From positions 1 to 40,636 of the forward strand of contig NZ_MJAT01000008.1 of assembly GCF_001742305.1 (NCBI RefSeq): a stretch of DNA of 40,636 nt, in the 5' to 3' direction. Of this stretch, positions 22,935 through 29,697 are shown one piece after another; the stretch's first letter is position 1, and every line of letters begins with the position of its first letter. The translations under genes were made by a program, and so were the position numbers. The notes under the pieces are model-generated. The model saw only the letters and a program-made list of their open reading frames with translations, was not told the DNA's origin and did no database searches. This DNA comes from Desulfuribacillus stibiiarsenatis (GTDB lineage Bacteria > Bacillota > Bacilli > Desulfuribacillales > Desulfuribacillaceae).

Positions 22935-23312
22935 TTATCTTTGTGTATCAATATACCGCCAACTTTGCGGAGCTGTAGTCAATCCAAGTTTTGAAATTAG
23001 TATAGGTTTAGGGTATTTTTTAACATTAGAAATATCCCAACCCGAAATCTTACCATTACCCATATAATCAATAATTTCATCCAGATGAACGCAACTACCA
23101 TCCTGAAATACTTGAGGAACATTAGTTGTTGTAATACCTTTGCAAATATACTCTCCTACTACTGCGCCAACGCCTTTTTTTGTTTCATAAATATAAACTT
23201 TAAAGGGAAAAGTAATGTCTCTTGGCTTTGATTTTCTTAATTCTTTTGTTTTTCTGCCGTCAAATATAAGCTTTGTCCATTTTGGATGAATGCTTTGAAT
23301 TATTTCTTTCAT
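22935..23312 (-). CDS. ASCH/PUA-like domain protein
   Basis: The 125-residue protein begins MKEIIQSIHPKWTKLIFDGR and continues KTKELRKSKP, the opening of many phage ASCH proteins; a VYIYETKKGVGAVVGEY strand pair follows. ASCH domains bind RNA or modified nucleotides. The ATG after GGAGGAATGAC is chosen; earlier codons MMIRRN would include the binding site. It lies in a row of small minus-strand genes typical of phage or plasmid early regions. Confidence 0.75.
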   Translation of the reverse strand: MKEIIQSIHPKWTKLIFDGRKTKELRKSKPRDITFPFKVYIYETKKGVGAVVGEYICKGITTTNVPQVFQDGSCVHLDEIIDYMGNGKISGWDISNVKKYPKPILISKLGLTTAPQSWRYIDTQR

Positions 23313-23329
23313 GTCATTCCTCCTGATCA

Positions 23330-23410
23330 TCATTGTCTTATAGATGTGTAATAACTAATCTTTTCGTATCCTTGTCTTTCGGCTTCATCCATTTTATGGA
23401 GTAATTGCAT
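23330..23410 (-). pseudogene. Probable gene remnant, 26 codons
   Basis: The frame ending MDEAERQGYEKISYYTSIRQ stays open for about 20 codons upstream of its only ATG, with no ribosome binding site and a stop before that. It therefore looks like the 3' end of a lost gene. Its stop overlaps the start region of the ASCH gene. On the other strand a 32-codon frame (23409-23507) has a weak GGAG before its ATG; I do not call that one. Confidence 0.35.
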
Positions 23411-23509
23411 GATATTATGCGTTGGCTTGAAGTCAGAGTTAGATTTGACAAAATTTATGGAGCATGTAGAAGCTACTCACGAAGATTTAACAGATGATCC
23501 AATGTGAAA

Positions 23510-23680
23510 TTAGCTTTCTTTAATAACTTTGCCATTACAAAGGATAGCAAATCTATTGTCGTAAGCAAGACTTAGAGCAGATAATACATATTCCGCATAT
23601 GGTTTCACATCACTCCAAGCTATGGCTGTCCAAATCAAACTGTCACCATCTTGAATCCCTTTACATATTTCATATTTCAT
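23510..23680 (-). CDS. 56-residue unknown protein
   Basis: ATG after GGAGTGATTTAAA. The protein begins MKYEICKGIQDGDSLIWTA and has a compact alpha/beta appearance; it ends NGKVIKES. No family is recognised. It stands among similar short genes in one orientation, so it is probably expressed. Confidence 0.6.
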   Translation of the reverse strand: MKYEICKGIQDGDSLIWTAIAWSDVKPYAEYVLSALSLAYDNRFAILCNGKVIKES

Positions 23681-23729
23681 TTTAAATCACTCCGTTGCAA
23701 TATAATCACGATCCGTTGCATCATCTTAT

Positions 23730-23828
23730 TTATGTGTAATAGATAGGCCATCTATTTCTACTGCGAATATTTTCTAACTCATTTTTTATTACATTTAAAC
23801 CATCCGGAGTTAATAAAGTCTTTGACAC
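23730..23828 (-). CDS. 32-residue unknown protein (weak)
   Basis: A GTG start lies eight bases after AAAGGA. The frame reads SKTLLTPDGLNVIKNELENI and ends RWPIYYT. It begins about 45 bases after the stop of the 80-residue gene. Its end shares the repeated TTACACATAAATAAGA-like sequence with neighbouring gene ends. It may also be a gene remnant. Confidence 0.35.
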   Translation of the reverse strand: MSKTLLTPDGLNVIKNELENIRSRNRWPIYYT

Positions 23829-23870
23829 TTGAACCAATCCTTTCAATTTATCTGCTACATATTCTAATCA

Positions 23871-24113
23871 TCAAGTGATAACCTTTAAATTTGGTTTGGT
23901 AAGTAGTAATCGATCTTTTAATATTTTTAACTCTTTCACATGATGGATATAGTTACCCATTATTGCATCTACTAAAAACAATAGGTACTCTCGTTCATCA
24001 AAAGGTATGTTATCGATATCATGCTCTAAAACCGATTCTCTCTGTGAATGACTACTTTGTACCATATCTTCTAGCTTCTTTTCTAAAATAGGATTGCATG
24101 TATGGATTTTCAT
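23871..24113 (-). CDS. 80-residue unknown protein
   Basis: A helical acidic-then-basic protein, MKIHTCNPILEKKLEDMVQS, ending TKPNLKVIT. It is preceded by AGGGGGAAGGAT. No family is recognised. It is co-oriented with the DUF551 gene upstream. Confidence 0.55.
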   Translation of the reverse strand: MKIHTCNPILEKKLEDMVQSSHSQRESVLEHDIDNIPFDEREYLLFLVDAIMGNYIHHVKELKILKDRLLLTKPNLKVIT

Positions 24114-24154
24114 ATCCTTCCCCCTATATGATTGAAGACTCAGCTCACATTCTC

Positions 24155-24382
24155 TTATTTATGTGCAACATACGGTTCTGGCTCGTAGTAAGGTTGCCAA
24201 GCTACTACTTGGTATTGGTCGCTATCGTCTAAGCTTTTAATCATAGTTATATGCCATCTACCAGATGAGCTTAGATACATCTTCGAACAGAAACCTTCTT
24301 CACCATTTGTAGGTTGTACCCACACCCAACAATCTTTTTTTGTTTCAGGCATTCTTTCATTTACATCTATCCATTTATTCAC
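24155..24382 (-). CDS. DUF551-like protein
   Basis: The 75-residue protein begins MNKWIDVNERMPETKKDCWV and ends with VVAWQPYYEPEP: the conserved W-V-ERxP start and the VxAWxP end match DUF551, a small phage/prophage family of unknown function. AAGGAAGGGATGATTTTG precedes the ATG. Its presence supports a phage-like origin of this cluster. Confidence 0.75.
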   Translation of the reverse strand: MNKWIDVNERMPETKKDCWVWVQPTNGEEGFCSKMYLSSSGRWHITMIKSLDDSDQYQVVAWQPYYEPEPYVAHK

Positions 24383-24443
24383 AAAATCATCCCTTCCTTA
24401 TTAACTAACTTATAGGGTTATCTAACTTGTCTTTCATTTAAAC

Positions 24444-24605
24444 CTATTCGCCCTCTTCAATAGAAATAGGAAGTTTTGCGTTAACCAAGCCCTGAAAACC
24501 TTCTAGCATAACTACAAGTGGTCCTGTTCCAAAAAGCTTAAATTCATCCGACAAGCAAGTCGTTATTTTCCCTTCATACTCTACTTTGTCACCATTCTTT
24601 AACAT
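24444..24605 (-). CDS. 53-residue unknown protein
   Basis: ATG follows AAGGGGTGAATTGATA. The sequence MLKNGDKVEYEGKITTCLSD has the look of a small SH3/KOW-like beta barrel, which often ends in a hydrophobic strand as here (GPLVVMLEGFQGLV). No named family fits. It lies upstream of the DUF551 gene in the same direction. Confidence 0.6.
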   Translation of the reverse strand: MLKNGDKVEYEGKITTCLSDEFKLFGTGPLVVMLEGFQGLVNAKLPISIEEGE

Positions 24606-24652
24606 TATCAATTCACCCCTTAGTACTGCGTATTATAATCAAATTACGCAAT

Positions 24653-24988
24653 CTAGATTGCATGTCTCATTTGCTTTCCGTCTCTTCTTCGAAAGCTGGG
24701 AATGTCGAATATTTGCTTTGAGCTTAGTTCTTGAATGTTTTTATGTAAATATTCTATATACTTGGCCTGAAAGTCTGACCTAGCTTTAGAGTTAGTAGTG
24801 ATATAAATGGAACTGATTTGATTCTTTAATGTTTTAACCGATTTATGCATCATCTTGGCTATTCCTACTGCGTTCTCGTTTGCTGTTAGAAGATGAAACG
24901 CAACTTCTCTTTCTGTGTTGGTAAGCTTATATTCACTGAGGAATTCATTAACTAATCTTTCCGGTAAATCATTTATGGAATTTAGCAT
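24653..24988 (-). CDS. LuxR/GerE-type HTH regulator, small
   Basis: The 111-residue protein has a GerE-like domain at about 20-70: KLTNTEREVAFHLLTANENA, then AKMMHKSVKTLKNQISSIY, which fit the first helix and the recognition helix of LuxR-type regulators. There is no receiver or ligand domain. It overlaps the upstream 69-codon frame by 7 bases. It may regulate the small-gene cluster or the partition genes. Confidence 0.7.
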   Translation of the reverse strand: MLNSINDLPERLVNEFLSEYKLTNTEREVAFHLLTANENAVGIAKMMHKSVKTLKNQISSIYITTNSKARSDFQAKYIEYLHKNIQELSSKQIFDIPSFRRRDGKQMRHAI

Positions 24989-25191
24989 GTTAATCTCCTT
25001 CCTATTGCCTTAATATTCATGTATTGATGTGATTCTTGGCTTTTGAGTGTTGGTAAGCTTAATAGATACAAACATGTTGGGAAAAGCACTAGACCTAAAA
25101 TAGAAATCATGATAAAATTTAGATAACCTATTGATTGGATGAAATGTAACAATTTCACCAGTCCTTTCTGAGAGAGATAATGCGGGAACAT
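24982..25191 (-). CDS. Small membrane protein, start uncertain
   Basis: The frame encodes one membrane span (ISILGLVLFPTCLYLLSL) and a basic tail. The first ATG lies inside the strong hairpin at 25171-25200 and has no binding site. Starting at the inner ATG (MISILG) would give 42 residues. AAAGGACTGGTG is the only site-like sequence and fits a GTG or TTG between these. The end overlaps the LuxR-type gene. Expression is plausible but not sure. Confidence 0.4.
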   Translation of the reverse strand: MFPHYLSQKGLVKLLHFIQSIGYLNFIMISILGLVLFPTCLYLLSLPTLKSQESHQYMNIKAIGRRLTC

Positions 25192-25206
25192 TATCTCTCT
25201 TTTTAT
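25171..25206 (+). terminator. Strong plus-strand terminator inside a minus-strand region
   Basis: AGAGAGATAATG pairs perfectly with CATTATCTCTCT around a six-base loop, followed on the plus strand by TTTTTATATTTTTATT. No plus-strand gene precedes it for several kilobases, so it points to an antisense transcript or shields the partition genes from one. Confidence 0.75.
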
Positions 25207-25226
25207 ATTTTTATTAGTCTTACGAG

Positions 25227-25709
25227 TTACAACTCTACCCCTTTACTTACAATGTCTTTAAGGGTTTGTAGACATTGCTCTTTCGATTCATTGTTCATTC
25301 TGCTATTCTCTGAGATGTAGGCTTGGTATATCTCTTCGAAGTAATCCTCATCTTCTAATAAATCATTCATGTCATCTAGGCTATAATCGTTGTCATATAG
25401 GTAATGGCGGATATTCGAGTGGTACTCACTCGTACCGAAGGCTCTTTCATACCACTCATTCGCTTTATCCCTCTCATCAGATCCATTCGATTGCCAACCG
25501 GTTAAATCTCCAACAAAAGATGATATAAGCTCCCCTGCATCTCGGAATCCAGCTTTATATGCCATTAGTTTCAAGTTGCTATACTCTTTGTCGGTGAGAG
25601 ATATTTTAATATCCTCGCGATTCGCCTTCGTATTTAAGTCTTCTCTCTGCTTTTGGGCATAATCGCTCAACATTTCTTTCCATTCAGCTTTTGGATCAAG
25701 TACAGTCAC
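25227..25709 (-). CDS. 160-residue unknown acidic protein
   Basis: The middle segment, DIKISLTDKEYSNLKLMAYK followed by AGFRDAGELISSFVGDLTG (about 33-72), resembles a ribbon-helix-helix-like or small helical DNA-binding unit as seen in phage proteins with a long acidic end. The rest is tyrosine- and acid-rich (YDNDYSLDDMNDLLEDEDYF). No family is certain. It follows the ParR-like gene by about 40 bases and may belong to the partition operon. Confidence 0.55.
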   Translation of the reverse strand: MTVLDPKAEWKEMLSDYAQKQREDLNTKANREDIKISLTDKEYSNLKLMAYKAGFRDAGELISSFVGDLTGWQSNGSDERDKANEWYERAFGTSEYHSNIRHYLYDNDYSLDDMNDLLEDEDYFEEIYQAYISENSRMNNESKEQCLQTLKDIVSKGVEL

Positions 25710-25748
25710 GTTTTCGCCTCCATTCGTTTGATCAATTGGGTTTTGTCC

Positions 25749-26141
25749 TTAATATCCGTACTCACTGTCCTCATCGTCTATAACGTTGTAACAAATGTCG
25801 TTCGATAAGCGTTCCATTGGTTTATCAATCTCTGTGTTTACTGGATATTGATGATTCATAACGAAACCTTGATTTGATAGTCTTTGAATCTCAACTGATA
25901 GTGACAAGACAATGGATTTTAGATCAGCGATTTCTCTACTAATTTGTAATTCATTAGATCTCTGATTCTGGTGGGTATTAGTTAATTGATTAGAACTGAA
26001 CGCTAAATCTTGTTCTGCCCACTTGATCGCTTGCTTGGTTAATAACCTTTGATCAGATAAAGAGTTTAGATAGTTATAAACTTCCTCTGTCATCCTGTCT
26101 GTAGTAATATTTAGCTGCTTCTTTCTACTCCTGGTTGTCAT
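25749..26141 (-). CDS. ParR-like partition adaptor
   Basis: The 130-residue protein has a basic N-terminus, RSRKKQLNITTDRMTEEVYN, and a following helix, which suits a ribbon-helix-helix DNA-binding domain; the rest is coiled-coil and acidic at the end. It overlaps the actin-like gene by 17 bases and follows it, exactly as parR follows parM. It would bind the centromere and the filament end. The family call rests largely on the operon. Confidence 0.65.
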   Translation of the reverse strand: MTTRSRKKQLNITTDRMTEEVYNYLNSLSDQRLLTKQAIKWAEQDLAFSSNQLTNTHQNQRSNELQISREIADLKSIVLSLSVEIQRLSNQGFVMNHQYPVNTEIDKPMERLSNDICYNVIDDEDSEYGY

Positions 26142-27363
26142 TTACTTCACCAACTTCAGTAGTTGGAACCGTAGTTTTTTCAATCAATCCCATTTTCGCA
26201 AGTTGGCTCTTAGCATATATCTCTCCGCCAAAGATATTGAGTTTTCGAGATTCATCAGGAAATATGTGATAATTACTTGCTATATCTTTATTTAATGCTT
26301 GTACTAATACTTGCTCAATGTACTTTTTCAGTATCTCTGACACTCCACCGGTCCAGATGTAATAAACTGTTTGTCCATGGGAGAAATGAAAGGTATTGAG
26401 TGCTTTAATAACTATAATACTTGCTAATTCCTGGAGCGCGTTTTCAATAATGCTTGTAAAATCGGTTTTCTTTTTTGTCGTTGGATCCTCATATTCAAAT
26501 ATTCCAAACTTAATATTCTCTAAAATAAACCGTTCTAAGGTTCTTACATCGCCGAAGTAATCCATCAGCTTTGTAGTTCTTAAATCTTCAAGGCTTTTTA
26601 AGTAACTTTTATCTGTAAAGGATGCAAAATCATCGGTGTCGGCTGGTTTGCGTAATCTAGGTTGTAGTTTCGTAAGGTCCAAAGTCTGTGCTCCCCAGTC
26701 GCAAATGACTGAATGTGACATATCAAACTTCGAGATATTTTTCGGGGCTAATTGGAGATCGAATTTGAGTGCGTATCTTGATGTTTCTCCTTCTACTCTG
26801 CATACTGCTTTCTTTACGGTAATATTTAATACTCGCTGGTAATTGGGAGTGATCAACTCTACTTCATGATTTTTCTCAAATCGTTGTTCCATCTTTTTTA
26901 GCATATCGCCGAAATTATCCGATTTTTTGATTAACCATATCGGTAGCATGGTAAGGAAATACTCAATATCTATTAAATAAACGTCTTGATTCAATTCGCT
27001 TTCGATAGATTGTTCTGGATCTGAAATAGACTGATTTACATGATAGAATGCTAGAGCTGCTAGCCAAGTTACAATAACCGTTAAAGACTCCGTTTTATCA
27101 TGCAGCTTGAAAATGTGTTCATTGCCGAAAATATCAGTCTCTGCCTTCCGCCCGACTTTGAAATATCTGTCTTTTCCATCAAGATTGATTTTGATAACTA
27201 ATTGTTCTTTTAGCTGTTCCATATCAACACTATCCGTAAATAACGAACTTGCCTTCTTCTCTGAAATTTCAGTAATACTTGATGGCATTTCGAAATAATT
27301 CCCATCGATTAGATGCTGGCTCATAGAGTTTCCGAAATCACTGATACAACGTGTAATGTTCAT
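26125..27363 (-). CDS. parM: Actin-like plasmid segregation ATPase (ParM/Alp family)
   Basis: The 412-residue protein has the three actin ATPase signatures: phosphate-1 SDFGNS (8-13), phosphate-2 CDWGAQTLD (221-229) and adenosine WTGGVSE (337-343). It fits ParM/Alp7A-type proteins, which polymerise and push plasmid copies apart. The symbol is given in the broad family sense. The ParR-like gene overlaps its end. It implies that the element is maintained as a low-copy plasmid at least part of the time. The sequence between about 150 and 210 is longer than in R1 ParM. Confidence 0.85.
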   Translation of the reverse strand: MNITRCISDFGNSMSQHLIDGNYFEMPSSITEISEKKASSLFTDSVDMEQLKEQLVIKINLDGKDRYFKVGRKAETDIFGNEHIFKLHDKTESLTVIVTWLAALAFYHVNQSISDPEQSIESELNQDVYLIDIEYFLTMLPIWLIKKSDNFGDMLKKMEQRFEKNHEVELITPNYQRVLNITVKKAVCRVEGETSRYALKFDLQLAPKNISKFDMSHSVICDWGAQTLDLTKLQPRLRKPADTDDFASFTDKSYLKSLEDLRTTKLMDYFGDVRTLERFILENIKFGIFEYEDPTTKKKTDFTSIIENALQELASIIVIKALNTFHFSHGQTVYYIWTGGVSEILKKYIEQVLVQALNKDIASNYHIFPDESRKLNIFGGEIYAKSQLAKMGLIEKTTVPTTEVGEVNDNQE

Positions 27364-27379
27364 AATAATGTTGCTCCTC

Positions 27380-27715
27380 TCATATTCTCTTTTTTCGATA
27401 TAGGATGATCCATACAGGTTGACCCTTTAAGCTTGTCTTAGATTGTATGTCAACTTCTTCCCAGTCAATTAGATATAGCTTAGCTATAGATATAGCTTGA
27501 TTGGGATCCGTAAACGGTAAACTGGCAAACCAACCGTAGTCAAAATTTTCAGAATTAAACATACTGAAAGTTCCTTTTATTATTAAATTCGATCTTCGGT
27601 AATTAAAGGTGATTTTGATTGAAAAGAAATTGAATGGTTTTAAGGGATTATTTACTAGTAAAAAACTGTTGTATTTCGAGGGAATATCGGATATAATGAG
27701 GGTGTCAAGCGTCAT
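27380..27715 (-). CDS. 111-residue unknown protein upstream of the ParM gene
   Basis: The frame ends 16 bases before the ParM start. The protein is rich in aromatic residues and ends WIILYRKKRI. Its start is doubtful: the first ATG lies within a large inverted repeat and has only a weak site, and the next ATG would give about 60 residues. No family is recognised. It may be a partition-linked small protein. Confidence 0.45.
   Translation of the reverse strand: MTLDTLIISDIPSKYNSFLLVNNPLKPFNFFSIKITFNYRRSNLIIKGTFSMFNSENFDYGWFASLPFTDPNQAISIAKLYLIDWEEVDIQSKTSLKGQPVWIILYRKKRI
27669..27697 (+). promoter_or_regulatory. Plus-strand promoter for a short antisense transcript
   Basis: TTGTAT, 17 bases, TATAAT. 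The -10 lies in the left arm of the 27681-27730 inverted repeat. A terminator follows about 65 bases later. Confidence 0.5.
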
Positions 27716-27730
27716 TATATCCGATTTTCC
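27681..27730. repeat. 19-base inverted repeat upstream of the partition genes
   Basis: The arms at 27681-27699 and 27712-27730 (GGAATATCGGATATAATGA type) match except for one base and enclose 12 bases that contain TTGACA on the minus strand. An arm pair of this size suits an operator, centromere or attenuating structure. Confidence 0.7.
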
Positions 27731-27766
27731 AAAGCGTGCTAGGTTCCTAACCTAGTGCGTTTTTTC
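27704..27766 (+). ncRNA. Candidate 60-nt antisense RNA
   Basis: It runs from the expected start of the 27669-27697 promoter to a hairpin with arms GCGTGCTAGGTT and AACCTAGTGCGT followed by TTTTTTCTTT. The wobble pairs of this stem form only in the plus-strand RNA, so it is a plus-strand terminator. The RNA would overlap the start of the 111-residue gene and the end of the 91-residue gene, as a copy-control or antitoxin RNA might. It is a prediction. Confidence 0.4.
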
Positions 27767-28014
27767 TTTGTCTGTTTTTCTATGTTGTATTTAGCTAGGA
27801 GTTTCTTGGCCCAGGCATCATGGAATTGCTTCTTTTTTTCCTGCAAGTCTTCTCGTAACTTCTCCATGTACTTAGCGCGTAACTCATAACTTTCTGCATT
27901 AGCTTCCTTAATACCTAAATCTAATCCTTGGCATATGAGCTCGATTGCATGTCCGTCTAGTTCTATTAAAGCCATTGCCTTTAATGCCTCTTCGTTTGGT
28001 TCAGCTCGTAACAT
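27739..28014 (-). CDS. 91-residue helical unknown protein
   Basis: The protein is almost entirely helical and charged, with a coiled-coil (RAKYMEKLREDLQEKKKQF) and a basic end KQTKKKRTRLGT. AGAGGAGGGAAACAA precedes its ATG. No family is recognised. Its 3' end is overlapped by the candidate antisense RNA. Confidence 0.65.
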   Translation of the reverse strand: MLRAEPNEEALKAMALIELDGHAIELICQGLDLGIKEANAESYELRAKYMEKLREDLQEKKKQFHDAWAKKLLAKYNIEKQTKKKRTRLGT

Positions 28015-28064
28015 TTGTTTCCCTCCTCTCTAATACTTGTCCAATACGCAGAGAATACTCTCTG

Positions 28065-28223
28065 CTATCCATTAACGACCTTTTTTATGGGGCTTTTCGT
28101 AGATGTAATTCTTAAAGGCTTAATAGATACACTTTGAAAATACGGGGAAAATGCATCATTGAAAGCTTTGGCAGCATCTGCGTTATTGAATTTCTCTTTT
28201 CCTAGCTTTAATTTGCTGCTCAT
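28065..28223 (-). CDS. 52-residue unknown basic protein
   Basis: ATG after ACGAGGTGATATGT. The protein starts MSSKLKLGKEKFNNADAAKA and ends KSPIKKVVNG. It is short, basic and helical at the front. It lies downstream of the first copy of the 136-base direct repeat, whose minus-strand side may hold its promoter. Confidence 0.6.
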   Translation of the reverse strand: MSSKLKLGKEKFNNADAAKAFNDAFSPYFQSVSIKPLRITSTKSPIKKVVNG

Positions 28224-28300
28224 ACATATCACCTCGTTACAGAATATGCGGTGATGATCATCGGACTACCATAGTTTCTCACCCAAATTCTATTATTTTT

Positions 28301-28436
28301 TCTACTACTGCCACTCGATACAAAATTAAGACCGATCAACTTAGAAAACTATGTTTTCTAGATAAAAATTCTAATATGAGAAGGTTTTTATTGAAGTTAC
28401 CTAGAATTTATTTCTTAGTTGTTAAATTTTACTAAG
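28301..28436. repeat. 136-base direct repeat, copy 1
   Basis: It matches 29151-29286 at about 93 percent by eye, with ten substitutions and no gaps. It contains the inverted repeat TAGAAAAC/GTTTTCTA. It lies between divergent genes. The match stops at ACTAAG, just where copy 2 continues into a ribosome binding site. Confidence 0.85.
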
Positions 28437-28466
28437 ACAACTATCTTTAAAATTCAGTTAAGTTTT

Positions 28467-28690
28467 ATAGGCTGGGCACATATTGGAGTGATCAATTTGA
28501 CTTGCCAACATTATTCATGTAAAAAATCTACTTTTTTTAGTGACAAACATATTTGCAAGGTATCCTTTGAAGATAGGAACATTGATGATAACCACTCTAA
28601 AATATTTTGTTTGACAAAAGAGGAATGGCATAGCACTGCCAAATATAAAGATTGTCCTTACTATAAGTAACTAAATTTAGCCCAGCCTAT
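28467..28690. repeat. 11-base inverted repeat enclosing a Cys-rich gene
   Basis: ATAGGCTGGGC (28467-28477) and GCCCAGCCTAT (28680-28690) are perfect complements and enclose exactly one small plus-strand gene. The right copy is followed by a run of seven T, so it may also take part in termination. Confidence 0.65.
28497..28670 (+). CDS. 57-residue Cys/His-rich protein
   Basis: A TTG start six bases after GGAGTG is chosen; the longer open frame begins within the repeat and has no site. The protein contains five cysteines and five histidines (CQHYSCKK, KHICK, IFCL, EWHS, KDCPYYK), suggesting a zinc-binding fold. No family is recognised. It faces opposite to its left and right neighbours and sits inside an inverted repeat, so it may be a small inserted cassette. 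Confidence 0.5.
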   Translation: MTCQHYSCKKSTFFSDKHICKVSFEDRNIDDNHSKIFCLTKEEWHSTAKYKDCPYYK

Positions 28691-28899
28691 ATTTTTTTAA
28701 ACTTTAAATTGTCAATAGCCTGTTGCATCACTTTTTGTTCGATTGTATAATCTACGCTATCTCTGACGACCATCGCTTCTATGACTGTTAAATCTCTTGC
28801 AATAATCAAGCGATAAATTGCATCACCCAAGCGATCAGTACAGTCTTTAAGTTTGCTTTTTAATTCATGATTTGTGCTCAGTTCTTTTCTTTCATTCAT
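28687..28899 (-). CDS. 70-residue helical protein, paralogue of the upstream gene
   Basis: Two helices are likely. The segment DLTVIEAMVVRDSVDYTI matches the upstream protein's ELTLEEIKVLAEQISNDI in spacing. The two-helix layout recalls Spo0E-like phosphatases, but their SxxxD signature is missing, so that function is not claimed. The ATG overlaps the upstream stop by four bases. Confidence 0.6.
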   Translation of the reverse strand: MNERKELSTNHELKSKLKDCTDRLGDAIYRLIIARDLTVIEAMVVRDSVDYTIEQKVMQQAIDNLKFKKI

Positions 28900-29120
28900 A
28901 GTGAAACCTCCGTTTCGACTATTCTCAACTTGTGTTTACATAACTTTGGTGTAATAACATTAAAACGAATATCATTAGAGATTTGTTCAGCTAGAACTTT
29001 GATTTCTTCAAGTGTGAGTTCTTCGCCCAAGATATATTCTTGAAAACATTTAACAAGCTCTTGCTGTATTTGAGCAATCTCAGCAGTAATAGACTCAACT
29101 ACTTTTTCTTGCTCTATCAT
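28896..29120 (-). CDS. 74-residue helical protein, paralogue of the downstream gene
   Basis: The protein starts MIEQEKVVESITAEIAQIQQ, then ELTLEEIKVLAEQISNDI, and ends with a cysteine-containing basic tail. AGAAGGTAGGGATGTTTA precedes the ATG. It forms a coupled pair with the 70-residue gene, and the pair probably arose by duplication. A heterodimer is possible. Confidence 0.6.
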   Translation of the reverse strand: MIEQEKVVESITAEIAQIQQELVKCFQEYILGEELTLEEIKVLAEQISNDIRFNVITPKLCKHKLRIVETEVSL

Positions 29121-29150
29121 TAAACATCCCTACCTTCTACTTTTTTTCTC

Positions 29151-29286
29151 TCTTCTACTGTCACCCGATACAAAATCAAGACCGATCAACTTAGAAAGCT
29201 ATCTTTTCTAGATAAAAATTCTAATGTGAGAAGGTTTTTATTGAAGTTATCTAGAATTTATTTCCTTGTTGTTAAATTTTACTAAG
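29151..29286. repeat. 136-base direct repeat, copy 2
   Basis: This is the partner of 28301-28436. Its right end joins directly to AAGGAGTGACATT, the ribosome binding site of the 107-residue plus-strand gene, so this copy appears to keep the original context of a divergent control region. Confidence 0.85.
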
Positions 29287-29296
29287 GAGTGACATT

Positions 29297-29620
29297 ATGA
29301 ATTCAAATCTTGATTACGATTGGAAGAATATCTTTCTTGGAACTTCTTCCAAAGACAGCATGAAGGCATATCCTGTATTGAGTTTCATCGTTCTTATCTA
29401 TACGTATTTAGCCTTAATCGCTGGTGGTGTGGTACTTATTGGTGCATTAAATGCATTATTCGATGGTGAGTTTTTTCAGTTTCTGCTTTACACAGTTGGG
29501 GCTGCGTTTCTATGGGCGATGATAAAACTAACCGCCGAAATTATCCAACTTGTTGTGAATATTGCAGATAATACTCGTCGTTCCGCAGAGTATTTGAAGC
29601 AAATAGCAGAAAAAGAGTAA
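29297..29620 (+). CDS. 107-residue membrane protein with two spans
   Basis: Residues about 27-50 and 61-88 form two membrane spans (YPVLSFIVLIYTYLALIAGG and FLLYTVGAAFLWAMIKLT); a charged helix ends the protein. The layout is like DUF4282-type small membrane proteins, but the match is not strong. ATG follows AAGGAGTGACATT. It is single, with its own terminator. Confidence 0.65.
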   Translation: MNSNLDYDWKNIFLGTSSKDSMKAYPVLSFIVLIYTYLALIAGGVVLIGALNALFDGEFFQFLLYTVGAAFLWAMIKLTAEIIQLVVNIADNTRRSAEYLKQIAEKE

Positions 29621-29633
29621 TACTGTAAATTTA

Positions 29634-29681
29634 GAGTAGGGGCAGTGGATGTTAATCTTTAAGTCCATTTGCCTCTTTTTT
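29634..29681 (+). terminator. Terminator of the 107-residue membrane protein gene
   Basis: AGGGGCAGTGGA pairs with TCCATTTGCCTCT imperfectly, followed by TTTTTTC. It lies directly after the stop. Confidence 0.65.
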
Positions 29682-29697
29682 CGATAGCTACGAAAAG

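Noticed and set aside
23409-23507. 32-codon plus-strand frame with a GGAG before its ATG
   Set aside because: It lies opposite a remnant in an otherwise minus-strand cluster and has no recognisable product.
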